Assembly: GCA_011799875.1 (NCBI GenBank)
Contig: CM022303.1
Span: 189,955,700-190,019,699 of the forward strand
Origin: Thinopyrum elongatum
Taxonomy: Eukaryota; Streptophyta; Magnoliopsida; Poales; Poaceae
Direction of reading: 5' to 3'
DNA: 64,000 nucleotides
Position numbers and translations under genes: made by a program
The notes under the pieces: model-generated
The model's input: only the letters and a program-made list of their open reading frames with translations
What the model was told of the DNA's origin: nothing
Database searches by the model: none
Part shown: piece by piece, positions 53,018 to 63,510 of the stretch
Position numbering within the stretch: position 1 is the first letter of the stretch
How the letters are laid out: every line of letters starts with the position of its first letter

Positions 53018-53920
53018 ATGGAAAACAATCCTTTGAGGGGTTTGTTCGGGGTATCTTCACCTCGACCGGAAGCACAATTAGTTGCCCCTCAACCTACTGC
53101 ACCTACTTAAAATATTGTTTATGAAATTCCTTCAGGTATTATAGAACAACTGCTAGCTAATCCTAATGCAGGAGACGGAACCGAACATCCTGATATGCAC
53201 TTGATATATGTGGATGAAATTTGTGGATTATTTAAGATTGCAGGTTTGCCCAAAGATGAAGCTAATAAGAAGGTTTTCCATTTATCTTTGAAGGGAAAAG
53301 AATTAACATGGTATAGGCTATGCGATGATATTGGATCTTGGAACTAGAATCGATTGAAATTGGAGTTTCTCCAGAAAAATATCCTATGCATATAGTTCAT
53401 CGTGATCGGAATTATATAATAATTTTTGGCCTCGTGAAGGAGAAAGTATCTCTCTAGCTTGGGGGAGGCTTAAGTCGATGTTATATTCATGCCCCAATCA
53501 TGAGGTCTCAATAGAAATTATTATTCAGAATTTTTAGGCTTGGCTTTCTCGTGATGATCAATCCATGCTCGATACTTCTTGTACTGGTTCTTTTATGAAG
53601 AAGACTATTGAATTCAGGTGGGATATTTTAGAAAGAATTAAATACAACTCTGAAGATTGGGAACTCAACGAAGGTAAAGAGTCAGGTAATAAATTAAGTT
53701 TGATTGTGTTAAATCTTTTATGAATACCGTTGCTTTTCAAAAGTTTAGCACTAAATATGGACTTGACTCTGAGATAGTAGCCTCTTTCTGTGAATCATTT
53801 GCTACTCATGTTGATCTCCCTAAGGAGAAGTGGTTTAAATATCACCCACCTATTAAAGAATAAATTAAAGAACCGGTCATAGTTAAAGATGAAACTATTA
53901 TTTACAATGTTGATCCAGTT
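53018..53920 (+). pseudogene. gag: Sabrina-3 gag
   Basis: It starts MENNPLRGLFGVSSPRPEAQ at 53018. TAA near 53108, TAG near 53346, TAG near 53536 and several one-base losses (e.g. near 53370, 53417 and 53693) make it unreadable. The blocks DMHLIYVDEICGLFKIAG, FMKKTIEFRW and KYGLDSEIVASF still align with Sabrina-2. A TAA near 53863 breaks the P-I-K-E motif. Confidence 0.85.
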
Positions 53921-55042
53921 GTGCCTACTGCTTATATCGAAAAACCACCTTTCCCTGTTAGGATAAAAGAACATGCTAAGGTTTCAACTGTGGTTCGCAA
54001 AAGTAATATTAAAGCACCTAAACCTTCTGAGAAAATTAAAGTAAAACATAGTGTTGCTATGGTTAAAGATCTCCTGGTAGAAAATATTGATGGGCATGTT
54101 ATTTACTACTGTGATGAAGCTGCTAGAATTGCCAAACCTGATGATAAAGATAAACATAGACCCGTAGTTGGCTTGCCTGTTGTCTCAGGTAAAATTGGTG
54201 ATCATTGTTATCATGGTTTATGTGACTTATGTGCTAGCATGAGTGCTATTCCTTTTACCTTATATCAATAAATTATGAATGCCATAGCACCAGCTGAAAT
54301 AGAAGACATAGATGTTACTATTAAACTTGCCAATAGAGACACCATCACACCACTTGGGATTGTTAGATATGTTGAAGTCTTGTGTGGGAAAACAAAATAT
54401 CCTACTGATTTTCTAGTTCTTGGTTCCCCACAAGATGACTTTTGTTCCATTATCTTTGGTAGACCTTTCTTGAACACCGTCAATGCTAAAATAGATTGTG
54501 AGAAACAAACTGTCGGTGTTAGCTTTGGTGATGAGTCTCATGAGTTTAATTTCTCCAAGTTTAGTAGACAACCTCGTAATAAAGAATTACCTAATAAGGA
54601 CAAAATAATTGGTCTTGCTTCTATTGCTGTGCCTCCTACTGATCCACTAGAACAATATTTGGTAGACCATGAAAATGATATGCATATGCATGAAAGAAAT
54701 GAAATAGATAAAATTTTCTTTGAACAACGACCTCTGCTCAAACACAATTTGCCTATTGAAACTCTAGGAGGTCCTCCTCCACCTAAAGGTGATCCTGTGT
54801 TTGAATTAAAACAATTGCCTGACACTTTGAAATATGCTTATCTCGATGAGAAAAAGATATATCCTGTTATTATTAGTGCTAACCTTTCAGAACATGAAGA
54901 AGAAAGATTATTGAAAATTCTGAAGAAACACCGTGCTGCTATTGGATATACTCTTGATGATCTTAAAGGCATTAGTCCCACTCTTTGTCAGCACAAGATT
55001 AATATGGAACCTGATGCTAAACCCGTTGTTGATCATCAATGA
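53921..55042 (+). pseudogene. pol: Sabrina-3 protease and linker
   Basis: It reads AYIEKPPFPVRIKEHAKVST and the protease SGKIGDHCYHGLCDLCASMS, with Cys in place of Gly after D-L (D-L-C), so the active-site triplet is damaged. TAA 54269-54271 interrupts the Y-Q-E motif. The frame then stays open for 255 codons (IIFGRPFLNTVNAKID, DKIIGLASIAVPPTDPL, ETLGGPPPPKGDPV, ISPTLCQHKINMEPDAKPVV) to TGA 55040-55042. Confidence 0.88.
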
Positions 55043-55892
55043 CGCCTGAATCCTAAGATGAAAGAGTGGTAAGAACTGAAATATTAAAGCTTCTTGAAGC
55101 AGGTATAATCTATCCCATAGTTGATAATAGATGGGTAAGTCTTGTTCATGTGTCCCTCAGAAGGGAGGTATTACTGTTGTTCCTAATGATAAAAATGAAC
55201 TTATTCCACAAAGAATTGTTACTGTTTATAGAATGGTACTTGATTTTAGAAAATTAAATAAAGCAACTAGAAAAGATCATTACCCTCTGCCTTTTGTTGA
55301 TCAAATGCTAGAAAGATTATCTAAGCACACACACTTTTGTTTTCTTGATGGATATTATGGTTTCTCTCAAATACCTGTGTCACAACCCGATCAAGAGAAA
55401 ACCACCTTTACTTGCCCTTTTGGAACTTATGCTTATAGAAGTATGCCTTTTGGTTTGTACAATGCACCTGCTACCTTTCAAAGATGTATGACTGCTATAT
55501 TCTATGATTTTTGTGAAAAGATTGTTGAGGTTTTCATGGATGATTTTTCTGTTTATGGAACTTCTTTTGATGATTGCTTAAGCAACCTTGATCGAGTTTT
55601 GCAGAGATGTGAGCAAACTAATCTTGTCTTGAATTGGGAGAAGTGCCACTTTATGGTTAATGAAGGTATTGTCTTGGGGCATAAAATTTCTGAACGAGGT
55701 ATTGAGGTGGATAAAGCTAAAGTTGATGCAATTGAGAAAATGCCATGTCCTAAAGATATTAAAGGTATTCGTAGTTTCCTTGGTCATGCTGGTTTCTATA
55801 GGAGGTTTATTAAAGACTTCTCTAAAATTTCTAGGCCTCTTACTAATCTTTACAAAAGGATGTTCCATTTGTTTTTGATGATGATTGTGTAG
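55043..55892 (+). pseudogene. pol: Sabrina-3 reverse transcriptase
   Basis: After two one-base losses near 55063 and 55150 the frame is open from 55131 to 55892. It reads KGGITVVPNDKNELIPQRIV, YRMVLDFRKLNKATRKDHYP, FGLYNAPATFQRCMTAI, the catalytic VEVFMDDFSVYGTSFDDCLS and the thumb GIRSFLGHAGFYRRFIKDFS. This is the most intact Sabrina RT in the window. A one-base loss near 55850 leads to the stop. Confidence 0.9.
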
Positions 55893-56244
55893 AAGCCTTT
55901 GAAACACTTAAGAAAGCCTTAACTTCTGCACCTATTGTCCAACCACCTGATTGGAACTTGCCTTTTGAAATTATGTGTGATGCTAGTGATTATGCTGTAG
56001 GTGATGTTCTAGGACAAAGAGTTGATAAGAAAGTAAATGTTATTCATTATGCTAGCAAAACTCTAGAGAATGCCCAAAGAAATTATGCTACCACTGAAAA
56101 AGAATTTTTAGCAGTTGTGTTTGCTTGTGATAAATTCAGATCTTACATTGTTGATTCCAAATTAATTGTTCACATAGATCATGCTGCTATAAAATATCTT
56201 ATGGAAAAGAAAGATGCTAAACCTAGACTCAGGTGGGTTCTTTT
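55893..56244 (+). pseudogene. pol: Sabrina-3 RNase H, truncated
   Basis: It reads [40 protein letters not shown] and [20 protein letters not shown] with intact D, E and D residues. It breaks off at RLRWVL at the start of element F. Confidence 0.9.
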
Positions 56245-57133
56245 TGTCGGTATCGGGGCTCCGCAGACCCAAACTAGGTTCGAACTCTGGGGCATGTACG
56301 AAGGATCTCGCTTCACGATGACGCTCTGCTCACCATCCACACGGCCTGATCTCACCGAGTACGCGCGAGCGGAGAGAAAGGATGGACACGGGGGTTTACC
56401 TAGGTTCGGGCCACCTTGCGGTGTAAAACCCTACTCCTGCTTTGTGGTGGATTGGCCTCACGAGGAGGCTGAGGATGAACTAGTACAGTGGATGACCTTC
56501 CTCGCGAGGGCTCATAGGGAGAGAATGAATTGATCCCCCTCTACGGTGGGGGCTAGCCTATATTTATAGTGGCCTTGGTCCACTTCCCTTATAGCTTAAG
56601 CAGGAAGGGATTCCACAACGGCCAATTTGAAAGGGGACAAGAGGTACATCTTATCCTGACGAAAGGTGGTCTTCGCCTGCAAAGCTTCTGGCCATGACGC
56701 AGTGGTGGGCTTGGTGATGACATCCGTCCTGCCGAGCTCGTGGTCTTGGTCTCGGTGCACTAGAATGGAAACCTTTGGGGGCATCCTCGGGAACCCACGC
56801 CTGTCCTTGCTTCCCTAGCACCAAAGAGGAAACTGTCCCTTCTGCACCCGCCAGCGCCCGCTGGCGCCCGCCTGGCCTCGGTCATCACGGCTCATGTCAT
56901 CGCGAGCCTCATGAGGCGGGGTACCTGCATAGAGATCTCCGCCCCTCGGAAGGCTGGCTCGGGAAGCTGCTCCTCGGGAGGTCTTGGCGTCGTTAGCCTC
57001 ACAAGGCCAATGGGTCCTCGCGAGGGTCTTGCTTGTGCAGTCTTGTAGCTGGGCCATACGGGGCCATCGATGAAGTCACGCGCTGGGCCGCAGGCTGGCA
57101 GGTCTGGGTACCCCCGACCCAAGAATGCCGACA
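56245..57133 (-). repeat. Element F 3' LTR (889 bp)
   Basis: Begins TGTCGGTATCGGGG and ends AAGAATGCCGACA. A minus-strand TATA box TATAAATA is the complement of 56561-56568. CCTCACGAGG, CCTCGCGAGG and CCTCATGAGG palindromes are present. Confidence 0.9.
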
Positions 57134-57460
57134 GTAGCCCCCGGGCCCGAGGCGTGCCCGGCCTGGCTTCGAAGCAAAGGCAAGGAGCGAAGGGCGAAGC
57201 ACCGCGGGCCCCTATATCGCCTGCGGGCTAGGCTTGATGCATGGCACACGACGGGACGCGGACGCCTCCACTTCCCCACGTCGCCTCAGCAACTACCCAG
57301 GCTAACAGAAAGCCTGGCACACGCCGCGTAGCCATCATCGCACGAAGGTGAAAAGGCGCCGGTTAGCCTTCTCCAACCGCCAATAAGAAGGCGAGGGGGC
57401 AGAGCCCCACCCCATCTCTGTCTTCTCGCCCGCTTGCCCCCAATCTCCGCCGCAGCGACC
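57134..57460. promoter_or_regulatory. Element F polypurine tract and leader of the antisense ORF
   Basis: On the minus strand GGGCCCGGGGGCTAC (complement 57134-57148) abuts the LTR as the polypurine primer. The remainder is GC-rich 5' leader of the plus-strand antisense ORF; no clear TATA box is seen. Confidence 0.55.
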
Positions 57461-58313
57461 ATGGCACCAGTGAGGAGGTTCACCGCCGAGGAGAAGGGCA
57501 AGGCTCCCATGGAAGGACCGGACTCGCCACCACCGAAGAGAGGGCGCGGCCGCCCTCACAAGTCCTCGGCTACGCCAGCAGCATCGTCCCGGGGGCGCGG
57601 GCGCCCTCCATTGGCGGTACACACTAGCTCCGGCAGCCACGGGAAGAACCCTTCCCGCGGGGTTGGCCATGGAAGCCGCGGTGGCCACGGCCAAGGGGGG
57701 AGGCGCGCGGCGGCCGTACGACCACCTTACCCATGGGCCCACTCGGATGACATGACTCGCGAGTTTGTGGTGTGGATGGAGGGCCCACCCCTCACCTAGA
57801 TCCAGCTTCTGCGCTCCTTCGCGGAGGAGTTGCCGGCCGGAGGACCCGTTGGCCTGTGGCTGCAGCCCGACGGCTGCTGCAACAGGTCCTCATGGGTGGA
57901 GGTCGAGGTCACCTCTGCGGGCTACGTGCCTGACCCGTGGATGGCAGATGTTCGCCTGCGCCCGCGGCTTGCAGGGGAGGCACACCCTCCACTTCAAGTA
58001 CGATGGGGCGATGACGCTCTTCGTTAAGGTCTTCAGGGAAGACGGCAGGCGCTTGGGGTGCTGCCCAGAGGGCGACAGCAGCGGCGGCGACCACCTCTCC
58101 GACGACGATGACCATCACGGCGGCGGCGTCCTCGGCGGTGAACTTGCCCTTGGCGACGATCGCGACACCTCCAGCGGCAGCGGCACCTCCTCCGGAGGGA
58201 GCTCGAGCGACGATGACTACGACGAGCCGCCATGTCGCCGTGCCCGGGTCAAGGAGGACGACGAGCCGCCACACTGCCGTGCCCCTATCAGGGAGGAGGA
58301 GGACTCCGACTGA
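57461..58313 (+). pseudogene. Element F antisense ORF: AT-hook plus B3-like DNA-binding protein
   Basis: ATG 57461 (context GCGACCATGG) opens MAPVRRFTAEEKGKAPMEG. Two AT-hook motifs follow, KRGRGRPHK (about 57533) and RGRGRPPLA (about 57590), then a Gly/His/Arg-rich region. A TAG at 57797-57799 is followed in frame by LRSFAEELPAGGPVGLWLQP and SSWVEVEVTSAGY. A one-base shift near 57925-57935 leads to LTRGWQMFACARGLQGRHTL and FKYDGAMTLFVKVFREDG. This order (F-x-x-x-L-P, W-x-V-x-V, G-W-x-x-F, G-L-x-x-G, F-x-Y-x-G, V-x-V-F) is that of a plant B3 domain. An Asp/Ser-rich tail ends at TGA 58311. It is antisense to pol, in the place where element C has a coiled-coil ORF. A nuclear DNA-binding role is inference. 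Confidence 0.65.
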
Positions 58314-59507
58314 GCGTGGACGGCGCCGGAGTCGGGCTTCAGGAGCAGCGTCCCTCGGGAGGCCGCTTCTTTTGTTTTTATTTCCTGCATCAAGAATCAT
58401 GAAGAGCCCCTTGGGGGCGTGTAATGAACTGCGGCGCTTGCGCCTTTATATTGGTGTTTCCTGGTCATGTATTTGCATTATATTTACATTAATTGAAAGG
58501 TTTCTGCCTGGCACGATTAGGATAACTTAGCTTGGTGCGCTTGTGGCCCTTGGCGGGTTCCTGCGTCGTGGGGGCGCGCTTCTCCGGAGTTGTTGATCCC
58601 GTGTACGCTTTTTTCTCCGTCAACGATGCTGTTGGAGCATCAAGGTAGCCAAAGGAGCTTGTCGAGGAGGCTCCCTCCTCACGGACCGGATGGCTCCAGA
58701 GACTCGAGAGGCTCGCGAGGCCCCTGGGAGGCTCGCATGGGTTCGGGGCCTCCTGAGACACCTCCACAGGCATCAGGCCTCGTGGAGATGTAAAAGCACT
58801 TAATGAAGGATTCCTTAATGATGCGCCAGACCGTAATTGTGTCTTCCCAGGCCACCCTTCCTTGGCTCCCATCCTGCGTCTATAGCCCCCGAGCGAGGGT
58901 TAGTCGTCATTGGTGTGCTAGGTCGCGGTGCCCAGCATGGCAAGGAGGCGAGCGCTCCCGAGGCCGGGGGCCAAAGGCAGCACGAGCCTGTTGGCTCGCT
59001 AGAGAGCATCGCACGAGGACTTAGGCGCCAAAGCCTTGGTGAGGTGTGCGTATGGGTGGATCCGCGGCTTTTGTGGCCTGGGTCCACAATGCTGCTGGGG
59101 CTAACCCAAGCGTAAACACCGTGCCCAGCCCCCGCTCGTGGGACACGCGGGAGGGAGCAATAGGCAGCCGTCACTTCCTTTAAAAACGAAACTCAAGAAG
59201 GAAAACACTGCAAGGAGAAAATCCCGACCCTTTTTGAATAAAGATGCGAAAACTTCAAACTTCATTTCAAGAAGTGGCAAATTTGGTTACAAGAGAGGAC
59301 GAAAAAACAGTCGCGTTCGGCGCCTATACTAGTCTTCCCACCAGCGCGGACCATGGGGCCTCCACTTGGGCGTGGGCATAGTCGCTGTTCGACCATTTCG
59401 TCCGCTAGCGCAGAGCATGGGGCTTCCACTTGGGCTTGGGCATGGGCGAGAGCTCCCGTGAGGCAGCGCACCGGGAGACTCCGGGGCATGTACAGCCCCT
59501 CTCATTA
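58314..59507. other. Element F spacer between antisense ORF and pol end
   Basis: No gene is seen. 58650-58800 carries CTCGCGAGG and CCTCGTGGAG-type motifs. 59060-59160 aligns with the end of the element C spacer. Confidence 0.6.
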
Positions 59508-60600
59508 TTACGTGAGAGTGTCATGGGTAGACTTGCGGAGATGCTGGATGTTCCAAGCATTTTGGACGGGGACCCCGTCCTCCGTCTCCAGTCGTGCGGC
59601 GCCGGGCCTGGAGACTCGGGCGACCCTGAATGGGCCCTCCGACATGGGCAAGAGCTTGTGGAGGCCCTCCATGGAGAGGACCCACCTCAGAACGAGGTCT
59701 GTGACTTTGAGAGTCCGGGGGCGGATATTGCAACTGTGATAGCGCCGCAGCTCCTGCTGGTACCTCGCGGCGCGGAGAGAGGCTTGGCGGCGGGCCTCCT
59801 CTCCGAGCACAAGATCAGTTCCCCGTGACATCCTGACGCACCTCGTCGAATGCCAAGACCGGCGGGGAACGATGCTTGATTTCGTGCGGGAGGACCGCCT
59901 CAGCCCCATAGACGAGGAAGAACGGGGTCTCGCCGGTGGGCTTAGTCGCATTGGTGCGGACGGACCACACCACGGACTGCAGCTCGCCGAGCCAACCCCT
60001 GCCGCATGCCTCAATCTTTTTCTTGAAGCTCCTCGTCTTGAGGCCCCTTAGGCCCTCCGTGTTGGTGCGCTCAGCCTGGCTGTTGCTCCGCGGGTGCGCC
60101 ACCGAAGCGTAGCATATCTGCGTTCCAAGGTTAGCACCATATGTCCTGAAGAGATTGCCTGTGAACTGGGAGCTATTGTCGGTAATGATGCGGTTGGGGA
60201 CACCGAACCGGCTCATGAGGCCCTTGATGAACTTGACAGCCGAGCCGGCGGGGATGGTGCGCATGGGCTCCACATCCGCCCACTTGGTGAACTTGTCGAT
60301 GGCGACGTAGAGGTAGCGGCAGCCGCCGGCCGCCCGAGGGAATGGGCCCAGTATGTCCGGCCCCCAGACTGCGAAGGGCCATGAGAGCGGGATGGTCTGG
60401 AGCCCTTGCGTAGGCTGATGAATCTGCTTGGCGTTGGCAGGCCTCACAGGATTGGACCAGTGTCATGGAGCGCCGTAGGCTAGTAGAACCCGCTGCGGAA
60501 CACCTTTCCCACGAGGGTGCACGACGAGGAGTGGTACCCGCAATCTCCACCGTGGATGTCAGCCAATAGCTCGCGCCCCTGTTCCTCAGATATGCACCGC
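59508..60600 (-). pseudogene. pol: Element F integrase
   Basis: The core frame 60447-59815 reads WGPDILGPFPRAAGGCRYLY (Pro replaces Leu before the catalytic Asp), RFGVPNRIITDNSSQFTGN and VAHPRSNSQAERTNTEGLRG, so D, D and E are present. LKTRSFKKKIEACGRGWLGE and PFFLVYGAEAVLPHEIKH follow. It then shifts frame, and the C-terminal part ends NAWNIQHLRK at 59508. The zinc part (HGGDCGYHSSS) is at about 60540 in another frame, with a TAG after RSGFY. Confidence 0.85.
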
Positions 60601-61330
60601 AGCGAGACGTCGTTGGGGCGTCTGCGTACAGCTCGCCGTCCTGCAAGCAATAAGCAGTGGCCTGGCGAGCCACGCGCTCTGCATCCTCCTCCTTCTCCGG
60701 CAAGGTGCCACGGAGCAAGTATGCCTGAAAATCCTCGGTCCAACTGCCTGCCTGAGGTTCCATCGCCAGGAGCAGGCGGGCTCCCGAGGTCGGGCTGCAG
60801 GCTGGGGCGCCCAAGGATGGGGCCGGCGGTGGCTCTTCCCGGAGCAGTGTCGGGCCTGCAGCCGGGGGCACAGCCGATGGCTTGAAGAGCCTCTCCTTGA
60901 AGACGCCAGGCTTCTGAGGCTCGCGGCGAGATGCCCTCTTAGTGATGTCATCTGCTTCCTTGTTCGTGCCACGTGAGACGTGCTGCAACTCCAAGCCTAA
61001 GAAACGCTTTTCGATTTTACGTACCTCTTCTAGGTAGGCCTCCATGTGCTCGTCCTTTGGTTTGTACTCCTTCCTGAAAAAGTTGACGAGGAGCTAGGAA
61101 TCGCCCTTGATAGTGAGGCGCTTGACCCCCAGAGCGGCAGTGGCCCTGAGGCCGGTGATCAAGCCCTCGTATTCCGCAATGTTGTTGGAGACCTTCTCGC
61201 CATGCTGGAAGCAAAGTTGCACGGCGTAGTGGAGCTTGTCCTTGGTCGGTGAGATGAGCCCGACTCCAGCCCCCGCGCCCTGCCGCGCAAAGGCGCCGTC
61301 GAAGTGCATGACCCAGCCATCGGGCGCCTC
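60601..61330 (-). pseudogene. pol: Element F second RNase H and linker
   Basis: MHFDGAFARQGAGAGVGLIS (first Asp) and NNIAEYEGLITGLRATAALG (Glu), then LTIKGDS (Asp), end at a TAG near 61094. The frame resumes MEAYLEEVRKIEKRFLGLEL and KEADDITKRAS (last Asp). A proline-rich linker and EEDAERVARQATAYCLQDGE follow before the shift into the integrase zinc region. All four catalytic acids of the archaeal-type RNase H are visible. Confidence 0.82.
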
Positions 61331-61800
61331 GTCGCCAGGCGCGAGGGACTAGCCCTCGCCCAGCCCCTGGTCGTGAGCATCCGTCCACTTCGCCACAAAA
61401 TTGGCGAGGGCTGCCCCCTTGATAACCCTAGTCGTGCTGAACTCCAGCTGGAAAGCTTGCAGTTCGATGTTCCACTCTGCAACTCTCCCAGCAGCATTGG
61501 GGCTGTGCAACACCTTCTCCAGGGGATATGCAGAGACAACCTTGATGGGGTGGCCCTGGAAATAATGGTGCAGCTTCCTCGAGGCGACGAGGAGCGTGAG
61601 CAGGAGCTTCTGTTGCATAGGGTAGCGCGCGCGTGCATCCCATAACATAGTGCTGACAAAGTACACCGGATGCTCGATGAGGGGCGGGGTGTCGACGGCA
61701 TCCTGCCTTGCGTGGGGCGCGAGAGGGCTGGGCACCTCGCTGGTCGGTGAAGTGGTGGGGGCCCCAGGGGCGCCGTCCTGAGGTGGCAAAAGGCGTGTGA
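61331..61800 (-). pseudogene. pol: Element F RT-linked RNase H
   Basis: The frame 61789-61349 contains EHPVYFVSTMLWDARARYPM, KLLLTLLVASRKLHHYFQGH, GRVAEWNIELQAFQLEFSTT and KGAALANFVAKWTDAHDQGL. It ends in a TAG before SLAPGDE and the next RNase H. Confidence 0.8.
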
Positions 61801-62700
61801 CCTCTCACGGGCCGCCTGGCCCCGCGCCTGCGCTGGCGCGCTCCTCCCGGACTGCCACAATCGCCGCACTGGCCGAATGGGGGGTGGTCACCAAGTAGAG
61901 CACCAGGGGCTCACAAGGACGAGGCGCCACCATAACAGGTGGGCTCGTGAGGTATCTCTGGAGGTCCTCGAAGGCCGCCTCAGCTTTCGGGGTCCACTCG
62001 AAAGGGCCCTTCCTCTTCATCAGCTTGAAGAAAGGGAGGGTGCGCTCGTCGAGCTTAGAGATGAAGCGCCCCAAGGAGGTCACACAACCTACCAGCTTTT
62101 GCATCTCCTTGAGGGTCTGAGGCGGGTGCATCTTTTCAATTGCCTTGATCTTTTTGGGGTTAGCCTTGATCCCTCGATGTGATACAAGGAAGCCAAGCAG
62201 CTTACCGGACGGGACCCCGAAAACGCACTTTTCTGGGTTAAGCCTCAAGTTCACTTTGCGTAGGTTAGCGAACGTCTCCTCTAGGTCTCCAATTAGGGTC
62301 CTTGCTTCTCATGACTTGACCACGATGTCGTCAACATACGCCTCCGCATTTCTCCCCAGCTATGGCCCCAGCGCGATGCGCATCAACTGCTGGAAGGTTG
62401 CACCGGCGTTCCGCAGCCCGAAAGGCATGCAGGTGTAGCAGTACACGCCGCATGGGGAAATGAAGGCCGTCTTCTCGACGTCCTTTGTCGCCATCTTGAT
62501 TTGATGATAACCCAAGAAAGCATCCAAAAACACAATAGATCGCACTCGGTGGTGGAGTCCATGATTTGGTCGATGCGCGGGAGCGGGAAGGGGTCCTGAG
62601 GGCAAGCCTTGTTGAGGCTCATGAAGTCAACTCACATGCACTCCTTCCCGCCCTTTTTGGGTACCACGACTGGGTTGGCAAGCCAATCCGGGTGCCGTAC
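61801..62700 (-). pseudogene. pol: Element F reverse transcriptase
   Basis: It reads VDFMSLNKACPQDPFPLPRI and IMDSTTECDLLCF. A one-base loss near 62535 is followed by LDAFLGYHQIKMATKDVEKT and CGVYCYTCMPFGLRNAGATF. A TAG near 62360 precedes LGRNAEAYVDDIVVK with the YVDD box, then a TAG near 62312. The frame 62254-61805 holds the thumb (KCVFGVPSGKLLGFLVSHRG) and connection (LPFFKLMKRKGPFEW). Confidence 0.87.
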
Positions 62701-63510
62701 CTCCCAAATGACACCGGCTTCCTGTAATTTGCGCACTTCCTGGACGATGAACGCTTGCTTCTCCTGTGCTTGACATCGCGCCTTCTGCTTCACGGGGCGC
62801 GCACTGGGGCATACCGCCAAATGGTGCTCGATCACCTCCCTCGGGACGCCAACCAGGTCGGACGCTTCCCACGCAAATACGTCCTTGTTTGCCCGGAGGA
62901 AATCAACCAGTGGCTCCTCCTGCTCTGGGGGAAGGCCGGCGCCGATGGTGAAGATGGGGCCCGAGCCCCCGCTTTCGACAGGCACCTGCTTCGTCTCAGC
63001 TCGGTCCTGAGAGAACAACTGTTTTTTCTTCGTGGGCACGGCCTCCAGAATCTCCGGGGCGCACCTGGCATCAGGGCGTGAGGCCGCCGCGGCTCTGTAG
63101 AGGAGCTTGAGGGCCCGGACCACGTCCTTTGTGTCCCCAGCCATGGTGATGACGCCGCTACTGCCCGACATCTTGACGAAGTTATAGCCCGGGTGGGTTG
63201 CCGCCATGAACTTGGCGAGGGCCAGATATCCCAAGATGGCGTTGTACGAGAGGCCGATGCGGGTCACGTCGAAGTCGATCAGCTCGGTGTGGTAATTGTC
63301 GCGCTTGCCGAAGGTGACGGGGAGGCACACTTTCCCCAAGGGGGTGGTGGAACCCCTGGTCACCCCTGAGAAAGGCTTGGTGGGCACGAGCTGGTCGTTA
63401 GGCACCTGGAGCATGTCGAAGGCCTCCAGGGAGAGGATGTTGAGGCCAGCGCTGCCATTGATGAGGGTCTTGGTGACCACGACATTGCTGATGGTGGGCG
63501 TGCACAGCAT
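62632..63510 (-). CDS. pol: Element F protease and start of RT (open, 292 codons)
   Basis: It begins MLCTPTISNVVVTKTLINGS. The active-site loop L-I-N-G-S-A-G-L-N has Asn where Asp is expected, as in element C. FGKRDNYHTELIDFDVTRIG, GLSYNAILGYLALAKFMAAT and GYNFVKM complete the protease. A linker (VPTKKKQLFSQDRAETKQVP) precedes the RT start DVFAWEASDLVGVPREVIEH, KARCQAQEKQAFIVQEV and WLANPVVVPKKGGKECM, then a stop at 62632. Confidence 0.85.
   Translation of the reverse strand: MLCTPTISNVVVTKTLINGSAGLNILSLEAFDMLQVPNDQLVPTKPFSGVTRGSTTPLGKVCLPVTFGKRDNYHTELIDFDVTRIGLSYNAILGYLALAKFMAATHPGYNFVKMSGSSGVITMAGDTKDVVRALKLLYRAAAASRPDARCAPEILEAVPTKKKQLFSQDRAETKQVPVESGGSGPIFTIGAGLPPEQEEPLVDFLRANKDVFAWEASDLVGVPREVIEHHLAVCPSARPVKQKARCQAQEKQAFIVQEVRKLQEAGVIWEVRHPDWLANPVVVPKKGGKECM

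Larger units (their letters stand above)
51432..56244 (+). mobile_element. Sabrina-3: 5' part of an Athila-lineage element
   Basis: 5' LTR (51432-52911), PBS, degenerate gag, protease, RT and the start of RNase H. It is cut at 56244 by element F. GCTGA (51427-51431) is the candidate left target duplication; the right end is outside the window. It is inserted in element G. Confidence 0.9.
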
